A stretch of DNA of 64,000 nucleotides from Terebella lapidaria (lineage: Eukaryota > Annelida > Polychaeta > Terebellida > Terebellidae). The stretch spans positions 32,154,423 through 32,218,422 of the forward strand of contig OX424566.1 of NCBI GenBank assembly GCA_949152475.1. Reading direction: 5' to 3'. Both the position numbers and the translations under genes were made by a program. The notes below the pieces were generated by a model. The model was given only the letters and a program-made list of their open reading frames with translations, made no database searches and had not been told where the DNA came from. Positions 53,166-64,000 of the stretch are shown here, one piece after another. Numbering within the stretch: the stretch's first letter is position 1; every line of letters starts with the position of its first letter.

Positions 53166-56100
53166 AAAAATTGTTGATTTACTCTGTGTGTAGTACAGAC
53201 AGTGCAATACTCTTCATTCCATTTGTCGCATCAACAGGAGGTTACAAAAACGGCAACACATCTTCTGGCTTGTTTATGATGATGGTGAGTGTCAGTGACT
53301 TTCGCTGTACATGTACTGTTCACTCCAACAATAAAATCCCGTCAAGCAGTTGGGTAATGGCGGTCTTGGCGCATTCAAGTTGTCATTCCCGATGTAATTG
53401 CTACATGTCACGTTTGCTTCAGTTCTCTGGTGTATTTGAACATCGTCCGGTATTTGTATTTGTAACCAGAATTATATGAACTGTCGCGCCAGAAGAATGA
53501 AGTATATTTATCAACCTTTTTGACATATGAAACATACTCGACAATACGATGCGATGAAAGCAATATTTCAGACATATGCCTCGTTGTGGTAACGATACAC
53601 ACTAAGAATGGATAGGATATATTATTATATTATCTGATTATAACCTTTAAGGACTTCTGATATTAAGTGAATAATTATTCTTACAATACTAATGACTTTG
53701 CACTTTGATGGGATTGAATCTAATTCATGTTAAAAATATTTTAAATTGAAATAAAACATTGTGATCGATATGCAACGTATTTAATACTTATTTTTACACA
53801 TAAATGTGCAGATAAGAGCAAACCGAATCCTCATTTTCGGACTGAAAACAATGTGATATTTACAGCCAAACCCTGATATCCATTGAAGGAAAAGTTTCGC
53901 ATATATTGTTTTTTTGCTCCAAAATATATAAATATAATTTCATAACATACAATCTCCCAAAATGTCACCATTCACATAATGATGGAAACCATTTCCCCGA
54001 GTAAGCCATTGTTTCTCCGGCCCATTAATTATGTGAGGGTATTGGGGTCCAGGGTTCTCTCGTGCTCGAAGACGCAGTTTCTGGTCTGTTTTTACCATGT
54101 GACATTTTGTGATGATTAATTGTGGTATATGATCTTGCTCAAACTAGCTCGTGTCAAAAGTGACATACCAACGGGAGTCTTTTGGGGGCTCTGACCACGT
54201 ATACATGACAAGTTTTCTGGCGTCCAATTTACTATATTATCTTTATGTGATAATAGACGTAAGATACCAGCCCAAATATAAATGCATTAGGTTTACACTG
54301 CAATTTTCATTGCTTCATTTACTGTCATCTGATAGTTTGGAGTTAATCATGCGCATACAACGCAAGTATTAATAAATATGTCATGAGTAAAATGAGATCA
54401 GAACAAAGAATTATGAAGAACAATATTATGTATTGTTCAATTATAATGTCCGTTCGTAATGGAACATGATATCCACCAATGATAGCACCGATCCAAGTGA
54501 GAGCTTACATTTAGTCAGATAAGACATAATGAAGAAGTGTGTCAGAAATTCTCTATGCTAACCTCACAACTCCTACCATGACATAAATCATCTCATTACC
54601 AATATGGACAATAATTGAACAAAATTGCTTACCATGGCATTTCTGACTCCATCAACAATTCTCCACATGAAAGAATGCTCTGTCTAACCTCGAACTTAGT
54701 GAATCGTCCGGGCATACATACTCGCCGGATGCACACAATTATCATATCAGACTACTTTCTGGCAGACTACTGTTTCATGCATACCAGCCACATTACAGGA
54801 GCAGGTCATGAAAAGGTGTCCCTTTTGTTACGATATGCAATAAAATACACAGATGAAAACAAAAGTGAACTCGACGATCAGAGATTGCAAACCATTTCCC
54901 CTTAGATTCAAGCACTATGCATTCAGCTGATGACACTTTGGGTCGTACAACCATCGTTTTGATATCAAAAAGTGGAGAATTGGCCACACACAAAAACGGA
55001 AGGAAAAATCATTATTCTGGTTGGATTTATTGCATTTTTCTCGATTTCGACTATTTATCTGACCTTGGTTTATGTCGTTTTTATGCCAACTATTGCACAC
55101 TGCCTTCAAAATATGATTTTGAATCTCAAAACACAAAATTTGTCGATCTTGGGTGATGATAACAGTTTTGGTAGTACGATCATCGTATACACCAGGTGAT
55201 AATAAATTGGCCAGAGAATTTTGGAAGTTATTAGCAATTATGTCATTTTCATTATTCAGTCGCATGGCCACCGTATGACATACAAGACATGAAAAGTAAG
55301 ACAAGAAAATATATACAGGTATTTTGGTGACTCGACAGACAACGCCGCCTTTTAACTAGTGAATTAAGAACTGATGTGGTCTCAGTGAGCTGAGCAGACT
55401 GGTCTTTACAGCACGTCAATGTTGTGTTTGGAATGAATGCTTGCCTAAGAATGTTTGCCCAAGAATGTGATTCACAAAATGACACTTCCTGGTGTAGTAT
55501 CATAATTGACAGTGCTGATATGATAACAAAAGTCAGAATATGAACTGACATTCATCAAATGGCAACACTGTTCATGAAAAATGTTGACGGTGTCCATAAC
55601 TGGGAGAATTTTGCATTTTGACAAAAAAACTATGTCTGAATTTTATTGATCAAAGATTTTGGGGTTCACAGATACTACACATAACAATCGTTCAAAAGCA
55701 CTTCTTCCTAGTTAACACTCGGGAGTCAGTTTGAGTACGGCTTACTGTCTTGTGTGACAGTATTGTTTTTCGCAAACATAATGACAATTCTTCAAAGCAA
55801 GGCTCAGAGAACATGAAGGGGTTGAACCTTGCACCTGAAATACCGCATCATCCCATTAACCGTGTACTTAACTACTTATTTAAGATGCCCCCCCCCCCCT
55901 CCCCTGACGTCACGAATTCACATTCACATGTTAATGGCCTGCTGAATATGTTCAATATTTTTTCAAGAGCATCAAATGGCATCGAGCAAAATGCTTATTG
56001 CAAAAGGATACTTCTGAATCGATAGAGACATTGTAGTAAAAACCATGTTGATTGGCTAAATGAGTGCTGAATGATGAACATACAAAATTATTCCATTTTA

Positions 56101-58478
56101 TTTGTATTAAGCCAGGAAAGAAAAATGTGTTCCAGATTGCCAAACTTAACACATATAGACTATAGAGTCCCTGTGCTCTGCACGAGTTTTTGGTATCCAC
56201 CAATATCTCTCAATTTACGGCATCATTGGTTTTCCCATAAACGAACATATATCCAAAGATCTACATATGACAAACTACATTGACCATATTTCATAACTCT
56301 CGGCCATAACTGACCCATATATCATCGGTTAAAAAAGCGTTTGAAGTATGTGGGTATTCTAGAGGTCTGTAGAAACTAGATATCTACTAGATATGAATGC
56401 GAGTATCACAGACTGCTACCACAAGTACAACCAGATTTTGATGATGCCAATAACCGAAAATTCAACATTTTGGATTAGAAATGTAGCCCGACCAAAATAT
56501 TGGCATCACCAGGGGGAGGCAATGTGTAATATGTAGCCGTTTCTACTGCACACCTGATGGAATTCTGACTTATAAAATTATATACGTATAATCTTGCAGT
56601 TATCGTGTTATTGTCCAACACTGATAAGATTAGATTTTATTCTGGATTTCCCTGTATGGTGCAGCAATATTTTTGGGTGGTCATGAATAATAGTTCAAGT
56701 AACAATAAATGCTGATCCGAGTGTCTTCATCATAAAAATATTGCAGTGTGAAAAAAGTGTGAAAACAATACTTCTGTAGACAATTTTGTAGACACATGAT
56801 ACTTCTGTAGACACATATGCAAAATATGTGAATTCAATACCATTGATCTATATATATGCAAATCTTGACCAGATGTTTCAAATCAGGACATGAGTTTTGA
56901 ACTAATTCTGATCATATTATAACTTCGACTATCCTGATATACATTGTTTCGTGCTGTTTGATAACTTTTCCTCAAGCGAGCAGACGAACATTGTGAACAG
57001 TTGCCGCCAGTCGATGTTATATATGGCTTTTGATATTGGTTCTGGGGAAAAAACTTGGTAGAGCAGTTTTGCAATTATCCTATAGGAATCAATCAGTCTC
57101 AGCAAAGGAAAAAAGCAGACACGGAATTGGATATCTTCTCAGTCGGCTTATGTGGAAGTCATACAAATATTATTTATCTGTAAATATTCATCTGTAAGAC
57201 ATATTTTTGAAATGACAAAAATATGTGTCTGTTATTCTTTGAGATTTTAGTCGCTTGTCATTTTATACCCGACTTGCGGTTCCTTTGATGGAAAACCTGT
57301 TTTTAATGGAAAATATGAACTCTGATTTGATGGAAAAACCATGATTCAAGTGTGTTCTCCATTAGATATAACCTAGTCGCGTAATAGTTTCAGACTCACA
57401 TATCCGTTACAATTCCTAATTGTCATGTTTGGCCTTGACAGTGAGTTCTCATGTTCGCTTGTTATGCATGGACGTCAGGTCCAAATTATACTACATCTAT
57501 TCCGAGCACGACAGAAACTGTAGGGTAACTTGATATAACTTTCCCAGAACCACGTGATGATAGATACAAAATGTATCTCGCAACACATTCACACATTCGG
57601 ACGTTGGTTGTATATTTGTTTTCATGTAACCTTGTTCGTGCAAACATACAATTTAATTAGGGTTGATTGTATGTTGGGATTGTTTCTATGGAAATATGTG
57701 GATTGCAATATGAATTTATATACAGTTATAAACAGGATTTGTTACACTGGAATGAAGTATCTGATAAATATATCATCCTGCACTGATAACAGTGGCCAAA
57801 ATCTTATAGAAATACACCAACTTCTCTTCGGATGAAACATATATTTTTCCTGATAAATGTGGACTCAAGTGAAATATTGTCTAATGATCGGTATACATAA
57901 TTTGCAGAGAATTTTGTTAGTAGTGAGTTAGACCAACACCCACTAGAGCAAAGGATATTTCCACATATTTCCCCTAATTCTTCCACTTTGAAAGCACCAT
58001 TAACCCCGATGATTGTGTGGAGTGGACTTGTAGTATTCAGATACAAATGTAGTTCGCAGACCACGCCAAAGATGCTTGTGATGACCGGTAACAAAATATG
58101 GAAAAAGGGACATTGAGACAGCTGTCACAACTAAAACAAATATAACTATAATTTTTGGTGGAATTTCTGACAATTTGGGGACTTGATACCGCACGCGCCT
58201 CGTGATGTCTCCACAGAGGCCGCATCTGTTTCCGTACATTTATATTTCCTTTCAAAGGTTGTCGTAAATCACCAACACATTTGACAATGGGTTGTTTGTA
58301 TGTGCACAATGATCATAGCCATTGCATACCAAGGTCACTCTGTGGAGATTATTATCATCAAGTTGTGTTTTCCATATTATGTCGTCAGGTGATACGGATT
58401 GCGATGGGACTAGAACTCTCGGTACGATATCACCGCGAATGTCACAGCTGTTTCCATGCATTACCAAAGAATGAATAG
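53166..58478. other. No supported gene in 5.3 kb
   Basis: Only short frames. A run of about 10 C lies near 55889. Minus-strand frames at 57.8-58.5 kb include hydrophobic stretches (VIFVLVVTAVSMSLFPYFVT) and two similar GNxC phrases (YGNRCGLCGDI, HGNSCDIRGDI). They lack splice sites or a domain I can name, so I do not call a gene. Confidence 0.4.
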
Positions 58479-59720
58479 CAGGGGCGGGTATAGGATTTTG
58501 GGAGGGGGGGGGTGGCAAAACCTTCGGTCGACAGAGCGGCGAGCGAAGCGAGCCCATGTTGGCGGGGGGTCTGGTGCCCGCTCAAGGGCCCCCGACGCTG
58601 AAGGTTTATGCATCCCCAATGGTGTGTTCTAGGGCTCTCCTTGGAACAATTTCATGGCCTTGGAGAGTTTATAAATGTCTAATATGGGGTGGATCGAGGG
58701 TTCTGAAGGAGGGCCAAGATATGAATTGTTGCAAAGCGAGTTGGAGAAAGCCGAGGGTCCGAGACTCGCGTAATGGCCCCAGAAGCTAAAAGGATATGCA
58801 TGCCCAGTGGTATTTTTTTTCTGGTTTCTTTGGTCCATGGCTAATTTTTGCATGGCTAATTCGGAGCAGATTTGACATTTGAGGGAAGGCCCATTTGTGA
58901 AATGTTACTAAGCCAGGTGAAGCAAGCACCTGTCGGCCGTGGGTCTGGGGCCCGGCCAACGGCCCCAAACGTTGAAGGTTTATGCATCCCCAATGATGTG
59001 TTCTAGAGCGCTCCTTGGTCCAATATTATGGCCTTGGAGAGTTTATGAATACCTGATCTTGAGTGTATCCAGGGTTCAGAAGGAAGGCCAAGATATGAAA
59101 TGTCGTGAAGCGAGGTGGTGGAGACCGAGAATCTGGGACCCGCTTGAGGGCCCCAGAGGCTGAAGGGATATACAGTGGAGTGTTTTTTCTTTAGTCCATT
59201 TCCCATCCCCCTAAAGAATGTATGCATGGCTGAATCAGGGAAATCTAGGATTTTGAGGGAAAGCCTAGTTCTGAAATGTTGTTAAGCAAGTTGAAGCAAG
59301 CCCCTGTCGGTATTCGCGTGCCTAATACAGTATCCGTGAGTTCTCCTGAGTCTAACTATCAAGCATTACGTAACACTTATAAATGCATGATCACTGTAGT
59401 TGAAACAAAATATGACATAAAATATTACTTGGTTTTGGACCCCATCAAAGCATTAGGTGCATTTGACCATTCAATGCTCTCAACTCAGGTGGAGGGCATG
59501 ACGTGCTTTCACTGAGAACAGGTGGATTGGCTGTAGAGTGAATACACTGCTCGCGACATGGGGCCCCAGAAGTTAAAGCTACTTCCCGGTGTAATTATCT
59601 TAAAAACACTTCTTCCCCTCTCTTTTTCTCCTTTTCCTTCTTTTTTTTCTTTTCTTTTTCCTTTTTTTCCTAGGAGGGGGGGGGGCAAGGCCCCCTGCCC
59701 CCCCCCCAAACCCGCCCCTG
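58479..59720. mobile_element. GC-rich element with CAGGGGCGGGT inverted ends and internal duplication
   Basis: Left end CAGGGGCGGGTATAGG, right end the inverted AAACCCGCCCCTG, each next to a G or C run. Near the left end is GGCGAGCGAAGCGAGCCC. The interior holds a roughly 374-bp direct duplication (GAAGGTTTATGCATCCCCAAT at 58599 and 58973) made of two related half-units. No transposase. Flanking AATAG and AATAA may be a worn target-site duplication. Confidence 0.65.
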
Positions 59721-60824
59721 AATAATGCATGGGGGAGGTGCGGCGGACTGAGATGTCTCGGCAACACACTGTGCAGGTGAGTACTGTTCCGTGTGTCAGC
59801 AATGTCATATATATAATTATAATATACAATTCAGGATGTATTACATATATAGTGTTGTTTGAAACACGAAACCACTTATATTATTTGTATGTCATTTGTT
59901 GAGGTGAAAGGCAATAATATTTATATTAACATGGACAAATATTTGAATCTGTAATATTTATCAAAATTTAGAGATATTTTTTCCAGTCCTCGTTACAGTT
60001 TCTGTTGACAACACATGATAAACATAGGTCCGAGGACCCTGTAGCTCATCGGAAGACGACCAGAATATTTCACCAAGTTGTGTTTTGTGCATATATGATT
60101 TCCTATATCATATACATATGTTCATATTACAATACCAACAGACCAATTCCCACACTTGAGGCGGGATGAACGACCTTCTTCCAATGATACGTGAGTCACC
60201 AAGAGTCAGAGTCACCAAGAGATGTAGCATAAGATTCCTCATATCCATGCTACACTAATTTCAAGTGTTGTCTTCAAAGACCTAGATTCACAAATTCTGT
60301 GTTTTTGAATATTGTTATTTTAATCCATAAATTGTATTTTATAAATTGTATACACTATACAGCATAATTTGCGGCAATTCGGTGAGAAAATATATTTTCT
60401 GAGTGATAAGTCGGTGAGCTACGGCCAAGATTTGATTGCTGTATGTTTATTCTTGGGAAATTAGGACGATCTCGAGAAGGTACAGCGCAAACTTGGACAT
60501 TCCAAAATCGCGCACATTTGTACCTCTGGTATTCCAAGATTGTACGTCGCAAACTGAAAATTCCAAACTGAAAATTCCCATGAATCCCAAATATCCAAGA
60601 ATGAGCATGACATTCTTCTCGCGATGTGAATACGGCAAATATGGTGACATTTATGCTTTGGTATCCATACTACAGTTAGTCTATTGTATTTAGGGTTTGG
60701 GGTAGACATTCGGGTGTCAAAGCTGAATTTTTGCACAGTGGCTCTGGAGACCATATAGATAACCCACAAAAATAGTTTAAAATTGAAATAGCGAGTTATC
60801 TACTACACCTGCGTTGGTGATTTT
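59721..60824. other. No supported feature
   Basis: A short internal repeat (GAGTCACCAAGA twice, about 60190-60221) is visible; the words GAAAATTCC and AACTGAAAATTCC repeat near 60555. No gene. Confidence 0.45.
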
Positions 60825-61560
60825 AGTGTCCACCCCCATTTTTTCTGACCCAAGGAATCTGATGGTGATACTGCTGAGTCTCTGTGACAGTTGGTTGTTT
60901 CAAAATCCAATATGGCTGCCACGATAACCTGGGAAATTCGTAAAATCACGTATCCAGCTATATTTCAGCAGCTATGGCAGATAGATGCAAAATTTCGGTA
61001 TTTACCCCCACGTTTTCTGACATAAGGAATCCAATGGTGATAATGCTGAGTCTATGTGACTGTTGGTTGTTTTCAAAATCCGAAATGGCTGCCACAAAAG
61101 CCCGGAAAATTCGTAAATCACGTTTCCAGCTATATTTCAGCTGCTATGGCAGATAGAAGCAAAATTTTGGTGTCTACTCCCAAGTTCTCTGACCTATGGA
61201 ATCAAGTTGTGATAATGTTGAGTCTATGTGACTGTTGGTTGTTTCAAAATCCAAAATGACCACAACAAAACCCCGGAGAATTCGAAAAATCATGTTTCCA
61301 GCTATATTCCAGCTTCTATGGCAGACTGGGGCAACATTTTGGCGTCTACCCCCATATTTTCTGACCCAAGGAATACAGTGGTGATAATGTCGTGTCTCTG
61401 TAACTGTTGGTTGCCACAGAAATGAATATGGCTGCCATCAAAATCTGTGACAATTTTTTTCATAAACCCCGTTTCGACTATATATCAGCTTCTGTGGCAG
61501 ATAAAAGATTTTGGTGTCTATATCTATGTTTTACCCAGTGAAAGAAATACGAGCACCAGT
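60825..61560 (+). repeat. 172-bp tandem array, about 4.3 copies
   Basis: The marker word GACTGTTGGTTGTTTCAAAA and its variants recur at about 60886, 61058, 61230 and 61402, exactly 172 bp apart. Each unit runs through ATGGCTGCCA, a CCAGCTATATTTCAGC block, CTATGGCAGATAGA and TTTTCTGACCCAAGGAATC. Units differ by many substitutions, so the array is old. Confidence 0.9.
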
Positions 61561-62611
61561 GGACCCATATTCAACTAACAAATTATGCCACATAATCTCT
61601 GTAAACTCATAAATTGAAGTTTAGAACCAACACAGACATTGGCTTACTACAGTTTATTGATGTGACATAATGACAGTCACAGTGCCGAATTGCCGAATTG
61701 AATTTGCAGGAACGTGGAGGGACGGCATCATAGCCGAGCCATTTTCCCAAGAGAAACAACTCAGTTTATCATGACTGAAAGTAGCAATCATCTGTTCGGT
61801 AGTAGTTTGGAATAATTTCACAATTTTTATGAATAATTGCTGGTCACGATGCAATGTTTCTTAATTTACAAAGAGGCTTCGTTTCGAATGACAACCACAG
61901 CTGTGTGAATGGTGTCTGCTCAGCACAGCAAATAGTTTTGCTGATCCTTTGTCACATTCACAAACAGGTAGAGTAGATTATTGCTTATTTATGAGAGGCA
62001 AAGCATGTCAAAATTCTGATGGAGCATGCTTACATGTACTTCTAAAGCAGATCATAGCACGACAAGGACTCCTCCTCAATGGATCTCAGCTCATTCACAT
62101 CCACAACTCTCACCCACAATGATACCGTAAACAAGTGGCTCTGCTGAGATCCCTTCAACAACCCGCGTGTTCCTGTAAGTTCAGTTTTGGTATGGCAAAT
62201 AGTTTGAGCCCATTGATTTCAGAGGGGAACGACGGGCTTGAAATCTCCTAAATGTCAGCTCGGATCGTGCTGCTGTTCCGGAGGGATTGCTCAAATTGAT
62301 CTACTATGATTTCAAGCAATTTGCTGGCTTAGAATGTGTGGACATGGTGGGTTTAAGCTGTACAACTGTGCCAAATGAAAACATCATAGGTGTGACAGAC
62401 TGACCAAATATTCTACTTGCACAAGAAATGAACCTTAAAATAACTGCTCATATACTGCCATGCCCTTGTTAAATAAAGCAAACTAAATGTTTGAAGGTGT
62501 TTTACACATGTGTTGATTATTCATATTGCAAAGAACCACGGTATACAAGTAGTTATTATGTGCGTGTTATATATCCGATACATCACGATATATAATCCAG
62601 TTTATGGATAC
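61561..62611. other. No supported feature
   Basis: No coding or repeat structure recognised. Confidence 0.45.
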
Positions 62612-62676
62612 ATTCACTACATTGTACATGGTAGCCATATAACCAGGATTCACTACATTGTACATGGTAGCCATAT
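62612..62676 (+). repeat. 29-bp direct repeat
   Basis: ATTCACTACATTGTACATGG, continuing TAGCCATAT, occurs at 62612-62640 and again at 62648-62676. Confidence 0.9.
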
Positions 62677-63070
62677 TGAATCTATAAAAATTAAAGGTTG
62701 TACTTATATATTGGTCCACTGTTGCCTTCCTCGAATTCCTTGGGTCACAAAACCAGGATGTGGACACCCAAATTTTGTATATGTTTGTCATACATGTACA
62801 CGTAGAAGCCGAAATAATCTCGATGGAGTATATTGTTGATATAAAAGAATAGCTACATGTGGTTGGTTAAAGCGGTATTTGCACTTAGTTACTAATATTT
62901 GTTCGAATTGAAAAACCAGCTCAGTCGACAAAATTATATCAAAACAATTAAGTATGATCCCCAAAATCGCATACACATGGCTATTTATGCGCTGTTTCAC
63001 CCGAAACAGAAGGCTAAAATTGGTGTTTACATCAAGATTGACAGGCGCGCAAGTTTATGTTTATGTTTGA
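62677..63070. other. No supported feature
   Basis: An in-frame stop at 63068-63070 marks the left limit of the LINE frame that follows. Confidence 0.45.
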
Positions 63071-63718
63071 CACAAAGCCAAGCCAGCAGCTATAAGAAAA
63101 TGGTCGGAACGCCTCAACGTTGCGCCAAATGATTTGAATTGGATAAACATTTTCTCCCGACCATATCTGGTGACTCACAACACCAAGCTGCTCGCATTTC
63201 AATTTAAATTTCTACACAGAATAGTGCCAAACAACTACTCACTGCATATCATGAGCATTGTAGATGACAACACTTGCCGAAACTGTGAAGGCATTGAGAC
63301 GATCGAACATCTCTTTTATGACTGCCCATATGTGATAAGGTTTTTAGACGCACTTGGAAATTGGTTTAATTCTATACACTCCACCACCTTCTTACTAACT
63401 AAAACAGTTGTATTTTTCGGCCTAGCAGATGATAGTAACGCCAGCACCTCAACCTTCAATCACGTTCTCTTATTCGCGAAGTACTACGTCCACCGAAATC
63501 ATATTAACAAAACAGCACCTTGTTTGTCACATTTTAAAGTGATGTTGGCAGGAAAACTATTTTTTCCAAATCAATTACATATATGCCTGTGGTCTCAGAA
63601 TAATAGGTTGCAAAACGAACTTTGCTTGATCAAATGGATAAATCAAGCATTTGACAGTACTAGCAGCCGCTTTTTTTTGTTTTGTGCGCCACTCAGAGTT
63701 ACCTCTGACTTAACCTAG
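63071..63718 (+). pseudogene. Non-LTR retrotransposon C-terminal fragment (zf-RVT type)
   Basis: The open frame gives KPAAIRKWSERLNVAP, then LLAFQFKFLHRIVPNNYSLH, then CRNCEGIETIEHLFYDCPYV. The CxxC...ETxEHLFxxC pattern is the zinc-binding region at the end of L1/Tx1-type LINE reverse transcriptases. The frame closes with a TAG after PLRVTSDLT. The reverse transcriptase core is not present upstream, so this is a 5'-truncated copy, the usual result of incomplete target-primed reverse transcription. Confidence 0.8.
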
Positions 63719-64000
63719 TTCACGCTCGATTGGCTCGAACATACACGAGTAAGCTGGAATCGCACTGCGTCACGGTATACAAAGCACCGAGAATGGCGGT
63801 AATGTAAACAAACTCAAAATATCTCCACCAGAAACTCGCAACGAAATCTATTAGAAAGGGGCGTCTGTTTGGGCATACAAGTGCAGATAAATAACTGTTA
63901 TGTTTTCTTCGTTCGATCAGAAAGATATGGAAAAATCCATAACTTGCTGCCAATATCACTTTAAACACGCACTGAGAAAGCTACTGAAAATAGAATATTT
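63719..64000 (+). repeat. 3' untranslated tail of the LINE and window end
   Basis: 63719 to about 63870 matches pieces at 40360-40395 and 42230-42320. A clear poly-A end is not seen before the window closes. Confidence 0.5.

Noticed and set aside
57800..58560. Minus-strand membrane-like frames resembling a transporter or receptor exon
   Set aside because: Hydrophobic pieces fall in different frames without splice sites. A resemblance to organic anion transporters was considered but not supported by conserved residues.
60974..61425. Three similar short frames (MTVGCFQNPKW type)
   Set aside because: They arise from the 172-bp tandem array, and substitutions are not codon-biased on reading.

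Overview
The window looks like AT-rich nuclear DNA of a marine invertebrate animal. It holds one intron-bearing, multi-domain animal receptor gene set in a dense field of transposable elements (BEL/Pao, Ty3/Gypsy, three kinds of non-LTR fragment, PIF/Harbinger, several TTAA-flanked or palindromic MITEs) and tandem repeats. Nothing bacterial or viral-genomic is present. The receptor type (LDLa + C-type lectin + LRR + 7TM, like the snail receptor GRL101) and the repeat style fit a lophotrochozoan or invertebrate deuterostome. The sequence alone does not fix the phylum.

Layout. 0-3.4 kb: palindromic MITEs and a decayed Ty3/Gypsy gag-protease remnant. 3.4-6.8 kb: a long-inverted-repeat element with a nearly perfect 1066-bp internal tandem duplication. 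7.9-16 kb: three more inverted-repeat elements (7.9, 12.5 and 15.1 kb), a possible small spliced gene at 8.7-9.3 kb, and a LINE remnant. 17.5-25.6 kb: an 8073-bp BEL/Pao retrotransposon on the minus strand with two matching 600-bp LTRs and a GCTGG target-site duplication. Its polyprotein is intact except for one frame break before the integrase. 26.6-28.4 kb: two copies of a retroelement tail and a minisatellite.

28.9-34.9 kb (plus strand) is the only convincing host gene. It encodes signal peptide, ectodomain, C-type lectin-like domains, LDL-receptor class A repeats, leucine-rich repeats and a seven-helix receptor. Two small phase-0 introns are clear. The frame is also interrupted by an in-frame TGA, three frame changes and a 179-bp tandem duplication, so it is either a young pseudogene or a gene damaged by assembly indels. 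Several breaks lie at A-rich runs, as does the BEL break.

35-64 kb is mostly intergenic: a PIF/Harbinger transposase fragment (41 kb), a CR1/L2-like LINE cut short by an AT-rich palindromic repeat (45-47 kb), a roughly 134-bp-period satellite at 48.9-50.8 kb built around direct and everted AGGTCA half-sites (the nuclear-receptor core motif), a foldback TTAA element (51.7 kb), a pre-miRNA-like hairpin (53.1 kb), a GC-rich element with inverted ends (58.5-59.7 kb), a 172-bp tandem array (60.8 kb) and a LINE C-terminal fragment (63 kb).

Apart from the receptor, the genes do not form a pathway. The window is best read as one lineage-specific receptor locus surrounded by nested and recently active mobile DNA.
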